Assembly: GCF_024756255.1 (NCBI RefSeq)
Contig: NZ_JANUHB010000002.1
Location: forward strand, 310,001 to 374,000
Source: Massilia agilis
Lineage (GTDB): Bacteria > Pseudomonadota > Gammaproteobacteria > Burkholderiales > Burkholderiaceae_D
Length of the DNA: 64,000 nucleotides
Direction of reading: 5' to 3'
The translations under genes were made by a program, and so were the position numbers. Shown here in pieces: positions 1 through 10,000 of the stretch. The first letter of the stretch is position 1. Each line of letters begins with the position of its first letter. Below the pieces are notes generated by a model. That model had not been told where the DNA came from and did not search any database. It saw only the letters and a list, made by a program, of their open reading frames with translations.

Positions 1-1181
1 AGGCGCCGGCGCAGCGCTTCCTTGCGCGCTTCGCGCTCGGCCTCGGCACTTGCGCGTGTCCGGCGTTCCTGCTCGCGGCGCTGCTCCGGCACGCTGGCAG
101 CCGGCGGCGGCTGCGGCGGCGCGGCCGGGATCGATATCGCCGGTGCGCTCTCCACCGCCTCCTGCTGCCGCGCCATCGTTTCGGCCGCCAGCGCGCTGGC
201 GGCAGCCTGCTGGGCGGTGGCGCGGCGCAGGCGTCGCAGCAGGTCGGTCACGCTGGGCGGGCGCAGCGACGGCTCGGCCGCAAAGCCGGCCTGCACCACT
301 TCCAGCGCGGCCCCCGCCAGCACCGTCGGGCGCGCCGCAGGGCGACGGTTGCGGTCGAACGGGAGTACGCCCTCCACCATGCGAAACAGCAGCACCGCGC
401 AAGCGTGGACGTCCAGCGCACGATCCGGCGCCAGCTGCGGGTCTCCCGCTTCCGGCGCCCGGTACGGCGCGGTGCCCGAACTGGCGGGCGCGCTGGCCTG
501 CAGCGCGCCGCCGGCAATGCCGAAGTCGAGCAGCTTGACGGTCCCGTCGCGCCCCAGGAACAGGTTGGCGGGCTTGAGGTCGCGGTGGACCAGCGAATGG
601 CGCTCCCACGCATAGTCGAGCGCCTCGCCCACCGGCGCCAACAGCGCCAGCGCGCGTTCCAGCGGCATGCGCCCATCGCGCGCCAGCACGCCGTCCAGGT
701 CCTCGCCGTCCAGGCATTCCATGATGACGAAGGCGCAGCCGGTGGCCGGGTCGTGCGACCAGTCGTACACGCGCACCACGTGCTGGTGCGCCAGGCGGCG
801 CGCACGGATCGCCTCCTCCATCAGCAGCCGCGCCTCGTGGGTGGCGTGCGCGCGGTGCGGCGGCAGGATCTTCAGCGCGACCTCGGCGCCATGGCCGACC
901 TGCGCCTCGGTCGCCAGGTCGAGCGCCTGCCACACCTCGGCCATGCCGCCGCGCGCCACCTGTCGCACCAGCCGGTAGCGCCGTGCCGGCGGGCCGAGTT
1001 CCTGGCCCGCCATCAAGCCAAGCTCGGTGCCCTCCGCCTGTTGGGAAGAGACCCGTGCGCGCTCGTCATGGTAGGCAGTGTCGAGCACCGCGTCCTTGCG
1101 TCGGTCGAATTCGTCCTTGCCGAGCAAGCCGTCCTCGTACAGCGTGCGCAGCTCGCGGATTTTCTGGATGGCGCTGTGCAT
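1..1181 (-). CDS. Serine/threonine protein kinase with N-terminal SHOCT-like segment (3' end beyond window)
   Basis: Read directly from the minus strand, starting at ATG 1181; the C-terminus lies left of base 1. Residues 1-35 form a short helical stretch (IRELRTLYEDGLLGKDEFD) like a SHOCT oligomerisation motif. The Hanks-type kinase domain follows from about residue 68: a glycine loop (ARGGMAEVW), VALK with K104, the catalytic HRDLKPAN loop with D201, and DFG at 219-221. After about residue 330 the sequence becomes Ala/Pro/Gln-rich, then charged (REQERRTRASAEAERE), probably a linker or coiled coil. It starts 3 nt after the stop of the zinc-ribbon/SPFH gene, so the two are almost certainly co-transcribed. 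Known for the family: phosphorylates Ser/Thr on target proteins. The target is unknown; the upstream SPFH-like partner is an obvious candidate (inference). Confidence 0.9.
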   Translation of the reverse strand, partial: MHSAIQKIRELRTLYEDGLLGKDEFDRRKDAVLDTAYHDERARVSSQQAEGTELGLMAGQELGPPARRYRLVRQVARGGMAEVWQALDLATEAQVGHGAEVALKILPPHRAHATHEARLLMEEAIRARRLAHQHVVRVYDWSHDPATGCAFVIMECLDGEDLDGVLARDGRMPLERALALLAPVGEALDYAWERHSLVHRDLKPANLFLGRDGTVKLLDFGIAGGALQASAPASSGTAPYRAPEAGDPQLAPDRALDVHACAVLLFRMVEGVLPFDRNRRPAARPTVLAGAALEVVQAGFAAEPSLRPPSVTDLLRRLRRATAQQAAASALAAETMARQQEAVESAPAISIPAAPPQPPPAASVPEQRREQERRTRASAEAEREARKEALRRR

Positions 1182-1184
1182 GGC

Positions 1185-3029
1185 TTATCCGCCCAGGGCG
1201 GCGCCGCAGGCCGCGCAGAACACGTCGCCATCGCGCGCGGCGTGGCCATGCGCGCAGCGGCGCGCAATCGACAGCACCGGCGTGCCGTGCGCCGCCGCGA
1301 CCACGCCGGACAAGGCCGCAAGCTGGTCCGCGCGCATGGTCGCATGCACCCGGGTCTTGAGGAAATCAGCGAGCGGCGCGGCGTTGGCGCTTGGTGCAAG
1401 CGCCAGCTTGGCCGCGTCGTCGAGCCGCCCGAACGACTCGGCGCGCTGGACCTCGAAGCGGGCCAGCTCGATTGCCTGCGCGTGGCGGTGTTCATCGGCG
1501 TCGAGCCTGACCTGCTGGACCGCGCGCTCGTGCCGGGCGTCGGCCTCGATGGTGCGTAGCAGGCGCTCGTGACGGGCCAGCGCATCGGCATCGTCGCCGG
1601 TGCGGCGCAGTGCCTCGACCTTCTGGCGCGTGGCCTCGTCCTGTACCGATTCGGCGCGCTGCAGCTCGCGCTGGCGCGCAGTGTTCGCCAAAATCAGTGC
1701 CTGGCGGCGGGCGGCATGCTCCTCGTCGTCCAGTTCACGCGCACGGCGCGCCGCGAGCGCCTCGGCCTCGCGCAATCGGGCCAGCTCGGCGCGCTGGCGC
1801 GCGGCGTCCTCGATCGCCAATGCCTGCTCGATCTTGTTCCTGATCTGCTGCTGCAGCAGCTGGTGCGAAAACCGCTGCTGCGCGAGTTGGCGCGCCTGCA
1901 GCGCATCCTGCTGTGCAAGGGCGAGCTCGGAGCGCATGCGCAGCTGCGCCAGCACGCGCACATGGGCCCAGCCGTCGGCCTCGCCGGCGCGGTGCGCGCC
2001 CTTCCGGGCCAGGTCGTGTTCCAGTTCGGCCAGCACGTCGCCGGCGCCGCGCTCGATTGCCTGCTTGCGCGATTCGGACTCGGCCACCCGGCCGTACAGC
2101 GCAATCTCGCGCGCGCGGCGCGCCTGCGCCTGTTCGGCCTCGTCCAGCGTCAGTTCGGCGCGGCGCTGGCGCAGCCGGACCTGCTGCTCTTCCCGGCGTA
2201 TCCTCTGCCATCCCTCGGCATCGTACAGTTCGTCGAGCTGGCGCGCGTGTTCGAGCCCGGCCTGGCGTTCGCTTGCCGCCAGCCACAGGCTGCCCACGCG
2301 CTCGCGGTTGGCGTCATGTTTGTCGTGGCGCAGTTCGAGCGTATCCACCCGCACCGCGGCCAGGCCGTACTGCGCCAGCAGCAGGCCCAGCGCGCCTTGC
2401 AGGCGTTCGTCGAGCTCCGCGCGCAGCGCCGTGTTGGCCGCCATGTCGCGCATGGCGCGCGCACCGACAAATTCAAGCGCAAACTGGCGAACCGGCGCGC
2501 GCAGCAGCTCGCGCAGCTCGGCCACGCCAATGGTGCCGGGCATGGTCATGAAGTGGCGCGCGAACGCGGGCACGTTCTCGACCTGCAGGCTCACGGTAAA
2601 GCGCGCGGATAGCCGGAGCTGCTCGCAGCTGGCCAGGTCGTCGAACGAAAACTCCACCGGCAGCGCGCCGCTGCGCGTGACGAGGATCTCGGCATGCTGG
2701 TCGCGCAGCAGGTGGTTCAGGCGCGTAAAGAAGCCTTCGATTTCGTACTCACCCTGCGGGACCTCGGTCGCCTTGTCGCCTTGCAGGATGTAGGCGCGCG
2801 CCGTGGCCGGCACGCGCAAGGTCTTGACGAAAATGCCGGAGAGCTCGCGCACGCCAAAAAACACCGCCAGTTCGTCGGGACCGGCGATCCAGCGGTTCTC
2901 GCGCAGCACGGGCGCATTCCTGGGCGCGCCCAGGGTCAGGCCGCAGCCCGCGCAATAGCCGTCGCTGGCCGCGTTCTTGCGCTCGCAGCGCGGGCAGGCA
3001 GCCCCGCCGAATCCGAACATCTGGAACAT
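1185..3029 (-). CDS. Zinc-ribbon / SPFH-like / coiled-coil protein
   Basis: 614 residues, not a named family I can fix with certainty. The N-terminus carries a zinc ribbon (CPRCERK...CAGC, about residues 12-30) and the extreme C-terminus a second ribbon-like CxxG/CAAC pair (RCAHGH...FCAAC). Between them, residues about 45-260 read like a band-7/SPFH (stomatin-like) domain, with a bound-ligand style N-part and a helical part; residues 260-540 are a long Arg/Glu/Ala/Gln-rich coiled coil. No membrane segment is evident, so it is probably cytosolic or membrane-peripheral. Start: ATG 3029 is preferred because AGGAG sits 6 nt upstream; an in-frame ATG at 3035 abuts the SD. It is followed 3 nt later by the kinase gene. 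An extended -10 candidate lies just upstream. Confidence 0.75.
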   Translation of the reverse strand: MFQMFGFGGAACPRCERKNAASDGYCAGCGLTLGAPRNAPVLRENRWIAGPDELAVFFGVRELSGIFVKTLRVPATARAYILQGDKATEVPQGEYEIEGFFTRLNHLLRDQHAEILVTRSGALPVEFSFDDLASCEQLRLSARFTVSLQVENVPAFARHFMTMPGTIGVAELRELLRAPVRQFALEFVGARAMRDMAANTALRAELDERLQGALGLLLAQYGLAAVRVDTLELRHDKHDANRERVGSLWLAASERQAGLEHARQLDELYDAEGWQRIRREEQQVRLRQRRAELTLDEAEQAQARRAREIALYGRVAESESRKQAIERGAGDVLAELEHDLARKGAHRAGEADGWAHVRVLAQLRMRSELALAQQDALQARQLAQQRFSHQLLQQQIRNKIEQALAIEDAARQRAELARLREAEALAARRARELDDEEHAARRQALILANTARQRELQRAESVQDEATRQKVEALRRTGDDADALARHERLLRTIEADARHERAVQQVRLDADEHRHAQAIELARFEVQRAESFGRLDDAAKLALAPSANAAPLADFLKTRVHATMRADQLAALSGVVAAAHGTPVLSIARRCAHGHAARDGDVFCAACGAALGG

Positions 3030-3083
3030 GGTCATCTCCTGGCGACCGGACAATGTATTAACAAATTTTTATTGCAAGTTTGC

Positions 3084-3092
3084 ATTTTAGCA
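3084..3092 (-). promoter_or_regulatory. Candidate extended -10 promoter (TGCTAAAAT)
   Basis: In the 106-bp gap between the Lon-like gene and the zinc-ribbon/SPFH gene the minus strand reads TGCTAAAAT, an extended -10 type element, in an otherwise unusually AT-rich stretch (about 3050-3090). No good -35 was found. It could give the last two genes of the cluster their own promoter. Weak evidence. Confidence 0.3.
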
Positions 3093-3135
3093 GCGGACGC
3101 GACCATGCGCATTGGGTTTTCGCTAAGCGTGCGGC

Positions 3136-4131
3136 CTAGACGATTCCGATCCGCTCCACGCACGCGAAACTGGCGCCGCGCTCGCGCAACCGGTCGCCGA
3201 AACCGGCCGGGATGCGCCCTTCGCAGGCGCGTGGCAGCAGCACGCGGTCGCCCGGCGCGGCCTCGTTCGCCAGCAGTGCGCACTTCTCGGCCACGGCCTG
3301 CACCGCTTCCACCACGCCGGCATGCCAGCTGCTCGAACAGCCCGAGGCGAGAATGCGCCCGCGCGGCACGAACTCGCGCCCGCGCGCGATGCGGTCGGCC
3401 ATCACCAGCGCCAGTTCATACGAATTGCCCTCGAAGCGCGCCGGCGAAAAGCGGACCGTGGTGCGCCAGCCGCGCCCCACCCGCCCGTCGAAGTGGCGCG
3501 CGCCCAGCAAGACCGCGCGCACCGCCTGCTGGCCGGACAGGTCGAGGGTGGGCACGGCAATCGCCGCTTCCTCGTCCTCGGCCGCCACCTCGGCCGGCAC
3601 CACGTTCACCTCGACCCAGCCCAGGCTGTCGTCCGCGCCACCGCTATGCAGCGGGAACCACGCGCGCGCACTCGACACGCGCGCCGACGGATCCGGATGG
3701 CCGGCCAGCGCGCCCAGGTGTGGCAGCCCGTCCGGGCCGCCCAACAGCACGTCGGCCGGGGCCGCGCGCAGGCCATGGCCGCCGATGCGGCCCAGGTGCC
3801 ACGCATCGGACCAGCCGTTCGCAAGCAGCGCACGCGCAGGCAGCAGCCCGCGCACCATCCGGTCAGCCAGCACGGCGGCCAGCTCCCAGTCGCGTTCTTC
3901 GGGGCCGGGGCAGCGGTCGATGCTGATCATCACCTGGTCGCGGCTGTCGAAGCGCACCTCGGTGTGGCGCGCCAGGCGGACCACCTGCTGCATGCGCTCG
4001 GCCAGGTCGAGCCGCGGCGCGCTGCATTTGACGTCGGCGCGGCCCTCGCGCGGGCGGCGCGTTGCGGTCAGCGTTGCGATGCTGCCGTCGGCCAGGATGG
4101 TGCGGCATTCGGCGGTATGCGGCGCGCTCAT
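3136..4131 (-). CDS. Protein with two Lon-protease-like (S16) halves, one with a Ser/Lys pair
   Basis: 331 residues, unknown in name. The second half matches the pattern of the Lon proteolytic fold: GNSYELALVMAD with S237 in the place of the Lon catalytic serine, then VPRGRILASG, a helix ending at K283, and GDRVLLPRA. S237 and K283 are 46 apart; the Lon Ser-Lys spacing is 43. The first half repeats the pattern (DWELAAVLADRMVRG, then RALLANGWSDAWH, residues 81-112) but has Asp-Trp where the serine should be. So this looks like an internal duplication with one degenerate copy. There is no ATPase domain. The gene overlaps the stop of the preceding gene by 4 nt (ATGA), so they are translationally coupled. 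Protease activity is inference; a non-catalytic Lon-like fold is equally possible. Confidence 0.55.
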   Translation of the reverse strand: MSAPHTAECRTILADGSIATLTATRRPREGRADVKCSAPRLDLAERMQQVVRLARHTEVRFDSRDQVMISIDRCPGPEERDWELAAVLADRMVRGLLPARALLANGWSDAWHLGRIGGHGLRAAPADVLLGGPDGLPHLGALAGHPDPSARVSSARAWFPLHSGGADDSLGWVEVNVVPAEVAAEDEEAAIAVPTLDLSGQQAVRAVLLGARHFDGRVGRGWRTTVRFSPARFEGNSYELALVMADRIARGREFVPRGRILASGCSSSWHAGVVEAVQAVAEKCALLANEAAPGDRVLLPRACEGRIPAGFGDRLRERGASFACVERIGIV

Positions 4132-5159
4132 GCCGGTTCTCCCGCGCAGGCGGCCCGCCTGCCGACGCAGTGGTATTCGAGATTGGCGACGATGCGGTCC
4201 AGTTCATCGAGCCGCGTTTCGGTCAAATTCGCATCAGCACGCTCCATGCGCGCCAGCAGAGCCCACGCCTCGTCAAGCGCGTGCGCAGCGTGCTGGCTAT
4301 GGCGCGCGCGGCGAACCTGTTCGAATGCGGCGAGCGGCTGGCCCGGGCTGGCCAGCTCCAGCGCGGGCATGGTGGCGGCGCACAGGCAGGCCAGGTCGAG
4401 CCGATGCAGCAGCGCGCGCTGCCGCGCAAACTGGCCCGGCCCGGTGGGCAGCGGGGCCTGGCGCAGCCCGCCCATCAGGCAGGGGAGCTCAAGGAACAGG
4501 CGGCGCAGTACGCGTGCGTCGGTGGCGGGTGCGTCAAAGGCAGGCTCCGCCGCTACTTCGACAGCGGCGATGTTCTCGACCACCGCAGCGGTGTCGCGCT
4601 CGGCCAGCATACGGCCATAGTCGCGCGACGCGGCAAGGTCCACCGGCACGCAGTCGTCCACGCTCACGCCAAAGCGCGTGTACATCAGCTGGTTGAAACC
4701 GGCGCGAAAGGCGTTCCACTCGTCCAGCGTGGCACACGGCGGCAGCTCAAGGTGGCCTTGCGCCAGTTCGACCTGCAGCGCCGATTCCATCGCACCGGCC
4801 AGGGCGGCCAGCTCGACGCGCTCCACCGCCTCGCTCGCCAGGTACAGGTCGAAGCGCTGCTGCCGCAGGCGCGGGTCGGGACTGTCCACCGCAAAGTCAA
4901 CGCGCAGCCCGATCTCGGGTGCGGCGGCGAACGGGGTCAGCTCGGCCTGGTAGGGGCCGGGATGGAACAACCATGCCACTTCGCCCTCGGCGGCGACGAT
5001 GCGCTCTGCCCCGGCCTGCCGCCGCGTGCGGCCGGCGCCATCCACGATGACGGCGCCGCAGCCATCCGGCACGGCCACGCGGCCCGCGACGCGAACGGCC
5101 ACGAAGCCGCAGCCCGGCCCGGGCACGTGCACGGCAGCGCGCTTGAGCAGGCCGAGCAT
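4128..5159 (-). CDS. Hypothetical protein, possibly SPFH-like
   Basis: 343 residues from ATG 5159 (MLGLLKRAAVHVPG), chosen because it lies 4 nt beyond the stop of the preceding gene; longer in-frame versions overlap that gene heavily. Residues about 80-205 (FHPGPYQAELTPF onward, then LQVELAQGHLELPP...FGVSVDDCVPVDL) have the beta-rich then helical layout of the SPFH-like region in the zinc-ribbon protein two genes downstream, suggesting distant relationship (inference from reading, not an alignment score). The C-terminal third is helical and Leu/Ala-rich. No signal peptide or membrane segment. It ends in an ATGA overlap with the Lon-like gene. Function unknown; context says it works with its operon partners. 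Confidence 0.6.
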   Translation of the reverse strand: MLGLLKRAAVHVPGPGCGFVAVRVAGRVAVPDGCGAVIVDGAGRTRRQAGAERIVAAEGEVAWLFHPGPYQAELTPFAAAPEIGLRVDFAVDSPDPRLRQQRFDLYLASEAVERVELAALAGAMESALQVELAQGHLELPPCATLDEWNAFRAGFNQLMYTRFGVSVDDCVPVDLAASRDYGRMLAERDTAAVVENIAAVEVAAEPAFDAPATDARVLRRLFLELPCLMGGLRQAPLPTGPGQFARQRALLHRLDLACLCAATMPALELASPGQPLAAFEQVRRARHSQHAAHALDEAWALLARMERADANLTETRLDELDRIVANLEYHCVGRRAACAGEPA

Positions 5160-5163
5160 GGTC

Positions 5164-5733
5164 TCAGGCCAGCGGTTCAGGGCGCACCGCAAAACGGGCG
5201 CCGTGCTGTTGGAAGTGCTGTGCCGGCGGCTGTGGCGCGGTCCACAGGCCTTCGCACTCGCCGTCGGCGTCCAGGCGGCCCCTGAGCAGCACGGCGCCGG
5301 CGCCATCGGTCACGCTCAGCACCGGGCGTTCGCGCAGCAGGCGCGCGGTGAATGGCGCGCGGGCCAGCAGTTGCAGGCAGATGTGCCAGCCATCTTCCTC
5401 CTGCGAGAAGTGCAGGATCCAGTGACCGTCGTCGGTGGCCAGCCGCGTCAGCACGCCGGCGTCCGCGGCGCGCAGCATGCCACCGCTGCCGAACCAGGCA
5501 TCGTCGTTCACGGCCTTGCTACCCGCGCGGCGGGCGATGGCAAGCTCGCGCAGGCGGCGCGCCGTCAACGGCGACGCCTGCAGCGCTGCGCGTTCGTTTT
5601 CCGTCAGCGCGCGCGTGCCTTCCAGCGCGGCGCGCAAGACGGCGTCCGGCAGTACAAGGCGATCGCCCTCCATCCGGCGGCCGGTGATCAGCCTCTCCTG
5701 CAGCTTGCGGTCCAGTTCATCGGTTCTCTTCAT
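5164..5733 (-). CDS. Hypothetical protein of the Lon-like/SPFH cluster
   Basis: About 189 residues, not recognised. Start MKRTDELDRKLQER at 5733 is preferred for the purine-rich AGGGAAGAGG just upstream; an alternative ATG at 5748 gives an ATGA overlap with the previous gene's stop and would add five residues. The N-terminal 60 residues are charged and helical; the C-terminal half (GHWILHFSQEEDGWHICLQL, then VLSVTDGAGAVLLRGRLDA) reads as a beta-sandwich-like region rich in alternating hydrophobics. No signal peptide. Sits tightly between two unknown genes on the same strand (gaps of about 4-15 nt), so it is one component of the same system. Confidence 0.6.
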   Translation of the reverse strand: MKRTDELDRKLQERLITGRRMEGDRLVLPDAVLRAALEGTRALTENERAALQASPLTARRLRELAIARRAGSKAVNDDAWFGSGGMLRAADAGVLTRLATDDGHWILHFSQEEDGWHICLQLLARAPFTARLLRERPVLSVTDGAGAVLLRGRLDADGECEGLWTAPQPPAQHFQQHGARFAVRPEPLA

Positions 5734-5744
5734 GTCCTCTTCCC

Positions 5745-7025
5745 TCATCGGCGCGCCGACACCAGCCGTTCGATCGCCGCGTCGCGCCGCTTGCGCAGCG
5801 TGGGCAGCGATACCCGCGCAAGCAGGGCCAGCTGCTGCATCGTCGGCAGTTCGCCCGTCGCCGGGTCGAGCCATTCCGATGGATAGCTGTCGTCGAAAGG
5901 CCCCAGCAGTTTCAGGTACACGGCCAGTCGCACCGGCATCGAGTCGCGCGCCAGCGCACGTTCGGCCCATGCCCCTGCGCCGCGCGCGTTCAGCGCTACG
6001 TCGACAAAGCGGGGGGACAGGAAAACGGGAGACGGCAACGTGCCGATCGGCTCGTCGCGCTCGGGCGGTGCGGCGCCATCGTCGGGCGGCTCGGGTTCAA
6101 CCTGGTCCAGCTCGTCCTCGAGCGCCTGCAGGATCTGGTCCGGCCCCGGCGTGGCCACCTCGTGCGACTCGGCCAGCACGCGCCAGTAGTCGTCCAGCCA
6201 GCCGGCCGCCTGGTCGGCGTCGAGCCGCCAGTCCTGGTCGCGGTTGGCTGAGATGTGCTCGTACTCGGCGATCTCGCGCAGCATGGCGTCAATCTTTGCG
6301 GGACTGGTCTTGAGGCTGGCAAAGCGCTTGGAGCGCGTGTGCAGCGGACCGGGGCTGCCGCCGAAGCGCTCCAGCGACTCGCTCCAGCGCAGCACCCAGT
6401 CGGCCTTGCACGGGCCGCCCTGGCGCAGCTGGCGCGCCTCGATGGGTTCGGCGTCGATGGCCCGGCCGAGGATGGCGCCCACCTGCTCGCGGTGCTCGCG
6501 CCAGGCGTCGAGCAGGCGGGCGATTTCGCCGCGCGCGGTGTCGAGCATGCGGAACGCGTACATGCGGTTCGGGCTGCACGGACGGCCGCAGGCGACCTGG
6601 TAATTGTCCGAGTCCACCTTGTCGCGCAGGAGCGCGTACATGTCGTTGATTTTTTTGCGCAGCAGCCCGTCGGCGCCCGCGCCCAGCCAGAACGGACCAA
6701 GGCGGCGGTACTCGCCGGAGATGGCCGCGCAAAAACCGGCCCAGTCGGCGGGCCGCGCCTGCAGCTCGTACAGCAGGCTCAGGGCCAGCTCCAGCACCGT
6801 GTCGCCGTAGCTGTTGCCGGCCGCCTGCGCACGCGCGCTGCCGGCGCAGGCGCGCAGCGCGTCGCCGCACAGGTCGAGATACTCGCCCATGGTGTCGTCT
6901 TCGGTGCCCGGCTGGACCAGGCGAGCGCAATCGCAGCGCACCAGCGCCTGCAGGGAGCACTGCCCCAGCAGCTTGCGCACCTGTTCCCAACCAGGCTCCT
7001 GATATCGGGTTCCCGGCAACCGCAT
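5745..7025 (-). CDS. Hypothetical protein with C-terminal helix-turn-helix-like segment
   Basis: 426 residues from ATG 7025, preceded by GAGGAAGG with suitable spacing. No family recognised. The first 300 residues are mixed helical with several Cys (CSLQALVRCDC at about 23-33; ACGRPCSPNRMY further on). Residues about 270-310 are an acidic/proline linker (ELDQVEPEPPDDGAAPPERD). The last 30 residues (TMQQLALLARVSLPTLRKRR) look like a helix-turn-helix of the sort that ends DNA-binding proteins. Gene order and spacing put it as the first small gene after the PBP gene (65 nt gap). It may be the cluster's regulator or a structural subunit; neither is shown by sequence alone. Confidence 0.6.
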   Translation of the reverse strand: MRLPGTRYQEPGWEQVRKLLGQCSLQALVRCDCARLVQPGTEDDTMGEYLDLCGDALRACAGSARAQAAGNSYGDTVLELALSLLYELQARPADWAGFCAAISGEYRRLGPFWLGAGADGLLRKKINDMYALLRDKVDSDNYQVACGRPCSPNRMYAFRMLDTARGEIARLLDAWREHREQVGAILGRAIDAEPIEARQLRQGGPCKADWVLRWSESLERFGGSPGPLHTRSKRFASLKTSPAKIDAMLREIAEYEHISANRDQDWRLDADQAAGWLDDYWRVLAESHEVATPGPDQILQALEDELDQVEPEPPDDGAAPPERDEPIGTLPSPVFLSPRFVDVALNARGAGAWAERALARDSMPVRLAVYLKLLGPFDDSYPSEWLDPATGELPTMQQLALLARVSLPTLRKRRDAAIERLVSARR

Positions 7026-7090
7026 ACCTTCCTCGTCGATGGCGAACTCGACAAAATATTGCCATACAACGCAAGAGCAAGGCGCGCTGT

Positions 7091-10000
7091 TCAGTGCGCC
7101 GGTGTGCGCCGGCCCAGCGCGTCCAGCAGGGCAGCCACGATGGGGGCCGCGTGCTCGCCGCCGGTGGCCTCGGAGCGGCTGACGAAGGTGGCGAAAGCAA
7201 GCCGGTGCCGCTGTCCCGGCATGCTGCCCGGCTCCAGCCAGCCGGTGAACCAGACCGTGGCCAGCTCGCGGCCATCGGCGTCGCGCTCGCCGGTCGGGGC
7301 GGTGCCGGTCTTGCCGTACAAGCCGGGCCGCAGGGGGGTGAACCGGACGTCCCTGAACGCGCCCGCGCCGGTGCCTCGTTCAATCACGCCCTTCATGCCA
7401 GCGCGGATACGGTCAAGCCGTACGCCCAGCGGCTGCCCGGGCGCAGCGCTTGCGGCATGGCCGTCCAGTTCCGCCAGCAGATGCGGGACGATGGTCGTCC
7501 CCTGCCCGACTGCGCCGGCAGCCACCGCCATCTGCAGCGGCGTGGCCTGCATGCGCAATCCGATCGCCATCTGGCGCAGCTCGTGGCGCGAGCGGACCGG
7601 GTCGATGCCGGCGGGGGTGGCCTGCAGCGCGTCCCAGTCGGACCAGCGGTAGCCAGCGGGCAGGAGGCCGCCGTCCAGGCGCATCGCTTGCCCGAAGCCG
7701 AGGCGCCATGCCATGTCGAGGATCGGCCGCACGGCACGCAGCGCACTTGGGTCGAGTGCCTGCAGGTCGGGCAGGCCCCCTTCCGGCTTGCCCAACAGCG
7801 TGCGGTCGCTCAGCTCCGCGCTCCAGGCGAACCAGGTGTTCAGGCTGTAGGTGAGCGCCTGTTCCAGGCCAAGCTGCCCGTCCTGCGCGCGCCGCGACAG
7901 GCCCTGGTCGCGGAAATTGGTGATGTGCGCACGCGCGGTTTGCGCGGGATAGGTGGCCGCAGCGGTGCGAAACGCGAATCCTTTCGCGCGCGCCAATGCG
8001 TCCAGTGAGTCCAGCGGCAGCCCGCCCAGCACCGCGTCGAGCCGGGCATCGCGCTGCGCGGCCAGTTCCAGCCCGAGTGCGCTGACGATCTTGAAGGTCG
8101 AACCGGGGCTGCGGTCCCTGCCGCCGTCGTGCTGCAAGGCCGGCAGGCGCAGCGGGCTGGCTGCTGGATCGGCGGCATCGAAGTTTCGCACCTCGTCCCA
8201 GTTGGCGGCGTCGACGCTGGCCATGCCCGCGCCTGCGGCCGCCAGGATCTCGCCCGTTTCGGTATCGAGCAGCACCAGGCCCGCCTGCCGTCCCGGTGGG
8301 ATGGCTTTGCCGCCATGGCAGGCGCGCCCGTCCCACGCACCGCGCCGCATGCCGATGCATTCCAGCGCCGACTGCGCAGCGACCTGCATGCCCAGGTCAA
8401 GCGTCAGGCGCGCACTGTGTTCGCCGCTTGCCGCGGGCAAGCGCGCAAGCATGCCGGCGATGCTGTTCACGTGTCCCGGCCGAATGCCGAGGAGCGGGGC
8501 CAAGCCTGCCTGCACGGCGAGGGCCGAGGGCTCGCCGCCCGTCCACAGCGCCACGCCGTTGCGGTCGGCCAGCGTCACGTTGGCACTGGCCTCGTGCACA
8601 GGTGCCTGGGCCGGCGGCAGCGCGCGCCATGCGAGCTGTCCATCGACGACATCGAGATGCCGGTAACGCGCCTCGGCGAGTCCGGCCGCGTCGATCGGGG
8701 AAGCGAGCAGCGTGACGATACGCGCACCCGGCTCGAGGTCCAGCACCATTTTTTGCACCGAGTCGGCAGCCGGGCACGCGCGGCCAGTGCAGGCGTCCTG
8801 GCGGGAACGCACGCTGGCTCCGCGCACGCTGACGATGCGGCCGGCCAGCATGAGTTCCAGCGTCTGGCCGGCGCTGGCGGCTGCCGGCAGCGCAAGCGCG
8901 AGCTCGTTGCGTTCCGCCGCCTCGGCCACCCTGCTCCACGGGCCCCAACCCTCGGGCAACCGGTCGAACAGGCGGGCGGCTGATGGTGGCAACGATGCGT
9001 TGGTGGTCAGCGGCGCGCCGCTGGCCGTTGCGAGCCAGCGCGCGCCGTCGGGCAGCGCCCGCGCGCGCCACGCGAGCAGGCGACGCTCGCTGTTGAACAC
9101 GCGGACCTGCTCGCGCAGGTAGTCGCCGTCCGCGCGGTGGTATAGATGGTCGAGCAGGCGGCGGGCGTCGCTGTCCAGCGGCGGCCCGTCCCATTGCGCG
9201 GCGCCGGCAATGCGCGCCTGCGCTGGCAACGCTCGCCACGCGGCCAGGTCGGGCGGCGCCAGCTCGGCCAGCCCGTCCGGCCGCAGCCGCAACAAGCCGT
9301 GTTCACGCAGCTCGGCAAACAGTGTGCCGTCCTCCACGGTGGGCACGGGGCTGTTCGGCACGCTGTAGCGCCCGGGCGGCAGCTTGGCCATGACCGCCGG
9401 GCCGTTGAACGGCAACACAGTGACGAGCGCGCTGGCCGCGGGCTGCGCCGCCGCGCGGTAACGCTGCAGCACCAGTTCACCTGCTTGCGGACAGGCGGCA
9501 TTCTTGCGGCGGTAGAGGTGGAGGGCGTCCTGCTCGCCGAGCAGCAGCCAGCCCTGCTGGCGGAACGTGGCGTTACCCTGGGCCGCCGCTCCGTCATCGC
9601 CGACCCAGCGCGCGCTGCCCTCCCAACTCAGCGTCAACGGGCCGGTGCGCGCATCGCCCCCGCCAATCTCGATATGCGGCAGCCCATCGCCCAGCACGAT
9701 GTTGCGCAGGGTGGCGGGGCGCCCTGCTGCCTCGTTGCGTGCGGCAAGCGCGGCCGCCTCATTGAACGACAGCCCGATCCGCAGCGGCAGCAGGCGCGGG
9801 TGTGCAGGGTCGAGCACCTGGGTGCACAGGTCGATGCGCAGCGGTTCCTGTGCCTGCATCCCGGTGGCGACCAGCAGCATGGCGCCATCGTTCTGCCCGG
9901 CGACGATGCCCACCTTGTCCGGCACAGTAAAACTCACACCAGCCAGCACCGTGCGCAATGATGCCAGCGCGGCCGGCGCCTGCTCGCGCTGCGCGACCGT

